Below, one piece after another: positions 13,372 to 15,194 of a stretch of 15,194 nt of DNA. The position numbers were made by a program, and so were the translations under genes. This DNA is from Desulfuromonadales bacterium (GTDB lineage: Bacteria; Desulfobacterota; Desulfuromonadia; Desulfuromonadales; BM103): positions 1 through 15,194 of the forward strand of contig DAOVNV010000025.1 in NCBI GenBank assembly GCA_030630015.1, written 5' to 3'. The first letter of the stretch is position 1. Each line of letters begins with the position of its first letter. The notes beneath the pieces are model-generated. The model did no database searches. It saw only the letters and a program-made list of their open reading frames with translations, and was not told the origin of the DNA.

Positions 13372-14828
13372 CACAGTTAGGTGCCAGCGGACTGGTCCTG
13401 AATGAAAAGCTGCTGTTTGAACATTCCGATCCGGGGCGCAAAGGCTACAGCCTGTCCGCTCTGGATGTACCGGAGGCCAGCCTTCCTGATGAGCTCTGTC
13501 GTGATGAAATCTCCGGCTTCCCTGAGCTTTCCGAAGTCGATGTGGTTCGCCACTTTACCCGCTTGTCAACCTGGAACTATGGGGTCGACTCTGGTTTTTA
13601 TCCATTGGGCAGTTGTACCATGAAGTACAATCCCAAGGTAAACGAGGTGGCGGCTAGAATGCCAGGGTTGGTGGATGTTCATCCGGCCACACCGCAGCAT
13701 CTGACCCAGGGGACGCTGGGCCTGATGTATCATCTTCAGGAGGCGCTGGCCGAGATCTCCGGGTTTGCGGCAGTCACTGTGCAGCCTGCCGCGGGGGCGC
13801 ATGGGGAACTGGCCGGCATGCTGACGATCCGTGCCTGGCATGAAGCCCGGGGGAATGCGCGCAGCAAGGTACTGATCCCCGATACGGCGCACGGCACCAA
13901 CCCGGCCACTGCTTCACTGGCCGGTTACGATGTGGTGCCGATTGCTTCCAACGGCGGTGTCCTGTCTGTGGCCGAGGTCGAAGCCCACATGGACGACGAT
14001 GTGGCCGCCCTGATGGTCACCAATCCCAATACCCTCGGTCTGTTCGAAACCAATATCGAGGAGATCTGCAAGGTTGTGCACGAACGCGGCGGCCTGGTTT
14101 ACTGCGACGGTGCCAATCTGAATGCCTTGATGGGGATTGCCCGCCCGGGTGATATGGGCATCGACGTAATGCACTTCAATCTTCACAAGACCTTTTCCAC
14201 CCCGCATGGCGGCGGTGGCCCCGGTTCCGGCCCGGTCGGCGTGGTTGCTGAATTGATCCCGTTCCTGCCGAAACCGTTCGTTGTGCAGGATGGCGACGAC
14301 TACCGCCTGGATGATGATAGGCCGCAGTCGATAGGGCGGTTGCTCGCTTTCAACGGCAACTTCGGCATCATGCTGCGGGCCTATGCGTATATTCGCAGCA
14401 TGGGTGCGGCCGGTTTGAGGCATGCCAGTGAAATAGCTGTTCTCAATGCCAACTACATCAGGGCTCGCCTGGAAGGGACTTACGATCTTCCCTACAAAAA
14501 CAGGTCATTGCACGAGGTGGTTTTCTCTGACAAAGATCTTGAAGGCGGTTGCCATACCCTGGACGTGGCGAAGCGGCTGATCGATTATGGCTACCATCCG
14601 CCGACCATCTATTTTCCCTTGGTGGTCCGGGGGGCGATCATGATCGAGCCGACCGAAACGGAAAGCCAGGAGATACTGGACGAATTCTGCGAGGCCATGA
14701 TCGCCATCGCTGGTGAGGCCCGCGACAATCCGGACCTGCTGCACGATGCCCCGCAACTGCCGCGGGTGCGCCGGCTCGACGAAACCACTGCGGCGCGCAA
14801 GCCGAAACTTAAGTGGAAGGAAGGCTGA
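13368..14828 (+). CDS. gcvPB: Glycine dehydrogenase (decarboxylating) subunit 2
   Basis: GcvPB is the beta subunit of the split P-protein and holds the PLP cofactor. The 486-aa product is full length. The PLP Schiff-base lysine is Lys274 in HFNLHKTFSTPHGGGGPG. Other signatures: STWNYGVDSGFYPLGSCTMKYNPK, QPAAGAHGELAGM, DTAHGTNPATASLAGY, VTNPNTLGLFE, YCDGANLNALMG and PTETESQEILDEFCEAM. The ATG overlaps the gcvPA stop, so translation is coupled. It is the last gene of the block; a REP-like hairpin begins four bases after its stop and a terminator follows. No GcvL (dihydrolipoamide dehydrogenase) gene is seen. Confidence 0.97.
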   Translation: MTQLGASGLVLNEKLLFEHSDPGRKGYSLSALDVPEASLPDELCRDEISGFPELSEVDVVRHFTRLSTWNYGVDSGFYPLGSCTMKYNPKVNEVAARMPGLVDVHPATPQHLTQGTLGLMYHLQEALAEISGFAAVTVQPAAGAHGELAGMLTIRAWHEARGNARSKVLIPDTAHGTNPATASLAGYDVVPIASNGGVLSVAEVEAHMDDDVAALMVTNPNTLGLFETNIEEICKVVHERGGLVYCDGANLNALMGIARPGDMGIDVMHFNLHKTFSTPHGGGGPGSGPVGVVAELIPFLPKPFVVQDGDDYRLDDDRPQSIGRLLAFNGNFGIMLRAYAYIRSMGAAGLRHASEIAVLNANYIRARLEGTYDLPYKNRSLHEVVFSDKDLEGGCHTLDVAKRLIDYGYHPPTIYFPLVVRGAIMIEPTETESQEILDEFCEAMIAIAGEARDNPDLLHDAPQLPRVRRLDETTAARKPKLKWKEG

Positions 14829-14831
14829 AGC

Positions 14832-14878
14832 GCCCGCCGTCGCCGAAGGCTATGGCGGGCAGGCGTGGCGAGAGACGC
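14832..14878 (+). repeat. REP-like double hairpin just after gcvPB
   Basis: GCCCGCC (14832-14838) pairs with GGCGGGC (14854-14860). Nested inside, GCC and GGC pair around GAA, with symmetric three-base internal loops (GTC and TAT). Directly after it, GCGT (14863-14866) pairs with ACGC (14875-14878). The shape resembles small palindromic intergenic repeats. Only one copy lies in the window, so its repeat status is unproven. Confidence 0.4.
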
Positions 14879-14900
14879 GAAAAACACTGATCAGGTAAAT

Positions 14901-14946
14901 AAAAAACGGGCGAACTCTTTGCGATGAAGAGACGCCCGTTTTTTTA
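14901..14946 (+). terminator. Rho-independent terminator closing the gcv block
   Basis: AACGGGCG (14905-14912) pairs with CGCCCGTT (14933-14940), with an inner CTCTT/AAGAG stem. The hairpin is flanked by an A-run on the left and a T-run (14939-14945) on the right. With A-runs and T-runs on both sides it may work in both directions. It ends the gcvTHPAPB transcript about 75-120 bases after the gcvPB stop. Confidence 0.88.
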
Positions 14947-15008
14947 TTGTGTCTATGAAGGAGAGATAAGGCGATTGAGTGAATAATGATCAGAGTGTTT
15001 GAATGTGC

Positions 15009-15140
15009 GTAACTATTCAGCTGTCTGACTAACTGCACAGCATGTAGGCTATAGCTGTTGCTTGCGGGAAGTTAAGTGACAACATTGGACGCATGCAATG
15101 GCTGTATTCCACATTCCCTCGCTGAGGGCTGAATTGTTAC
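15009..15140 (+). mobile_element. MITE-like 132-bp inverted-repeat element, copy 4
   Basis: This copy has the same orientation as copies 1 and 2. The ends are GTAACTATTCAG (15009-15020) and CTGAATTGTTAC (15129-15140). The arms are 15040-15066 and 15090-15116, with the loop at 15067-15089. It is the most divergent copy: the outer right arm has several substitutions that break pairing, and one base is missing near the right end. Yet its flanking octamers are both GAATGTGC (15001-15008 and 15141-15148), a perfect 8-bp duplication. The apical loop and adjoining left arm are unchanged. The remaining 46 bases to the window end hold no gene I can support. Confidence 0.92.
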
Positions 15141-15194
15141 GAATGTGCTTTTGCACAGTCAGGTTTCGTGAAGTATCGATATGAGTTTTACGAG

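Noticed and set aside
12673..13374. 233-codon minus-strand open frame across gcvPA.
   Set aside because: It is antisense to a well conserved gene and has no recognisable features.
15168..15194. Possible start of a further gene (GTG near 15168 or ATG at 15181) running off the window end.
   Set aside because: Only 14-27 bases are visible, the ribosome site is poor and two frames are possible. Nothing can be identified.

Overview
The window looks like chromosomal DNA of an anaerobic deltaproteobacterium of the Desulfuromonadales type (Geobacter, Pelobacter or Desulfuromonas relatives). This is an inference from the gene set: a MetV/MetF pair of the acetogen type, a split glycine decarboxylase P-protein (gcvPA + gcvPB), DivIVA in an otherwise Gram-negative-looking gene set, and a clustered molybdenum-cofactor pathway. 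No species can be named from the sequence alone.

Layout from left to right. Positions 116-3405 (+) are a molybdenum cofactor block: moaA, a moaE-like gene, moeA and mobB. On the opposite strand, converging with a 9-bp gap, is a class I DAHP synthase (3415-4488). A divergent promoter region follows, then yggT-divIVA-yggU (4732-5902), closely packed or overlapping, for envelope and division functions. An FmdB-type zinc-ribbon gene has its own promoter and a strong terminator, and an uncharacterised TPR protein follows (6307-7581). Positions 7786-14828 (+) are a one-carbon/folate block: folD, metV, metF, gcvT, gcvH, gcvPA and gcvPB. Together these interconvert methenyl-, methylene- and methyl-tetrahydrofolate and connect methylene-THF, CO2 and ammonia with glycine. 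The block is closed by a rho-independent terminator at 14901-14946.

The most interesting content is not a gene. Four copies of one 132-133 bp inverted-repeat element lie at 1488-1620, 7627-7759, 10301-10433 (inverted) and 15009-15140. Each has ~12-bp terminal inverted repeats beginning GTAAC, and each is flanked by an 8-bp direct repeat (matching 7/8, 7/8, 6/8 and 8/8). They are therefore non-autonomous mobile elements (MITE-like) that have transposed. GTAA ends with 8-bp target duplications are hallmarks of the IS66 family, which makes an IS66-type transposase the best guess for the mobilising enzyme. Each element folds into a long hairpin with a 23-nt apical loop that is identical in all four copies. 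In three copies, four stem positions that break Watson-Crick pairing are all G-T(U) on one strand and A-C on the other, so one strand is the better-folding one as RNA or single-stranded DNA. Copy 1 landed in the stop codon of the moaE-like gene and its GTAA end supplies a new stop. Copy 2 sits between a good promoter and the ribosome binding site of folD, so it should form most of the folD 5' leader. Copy 3 separates metF from gcvT, and copy 4 lies beyond the gcv terminator.
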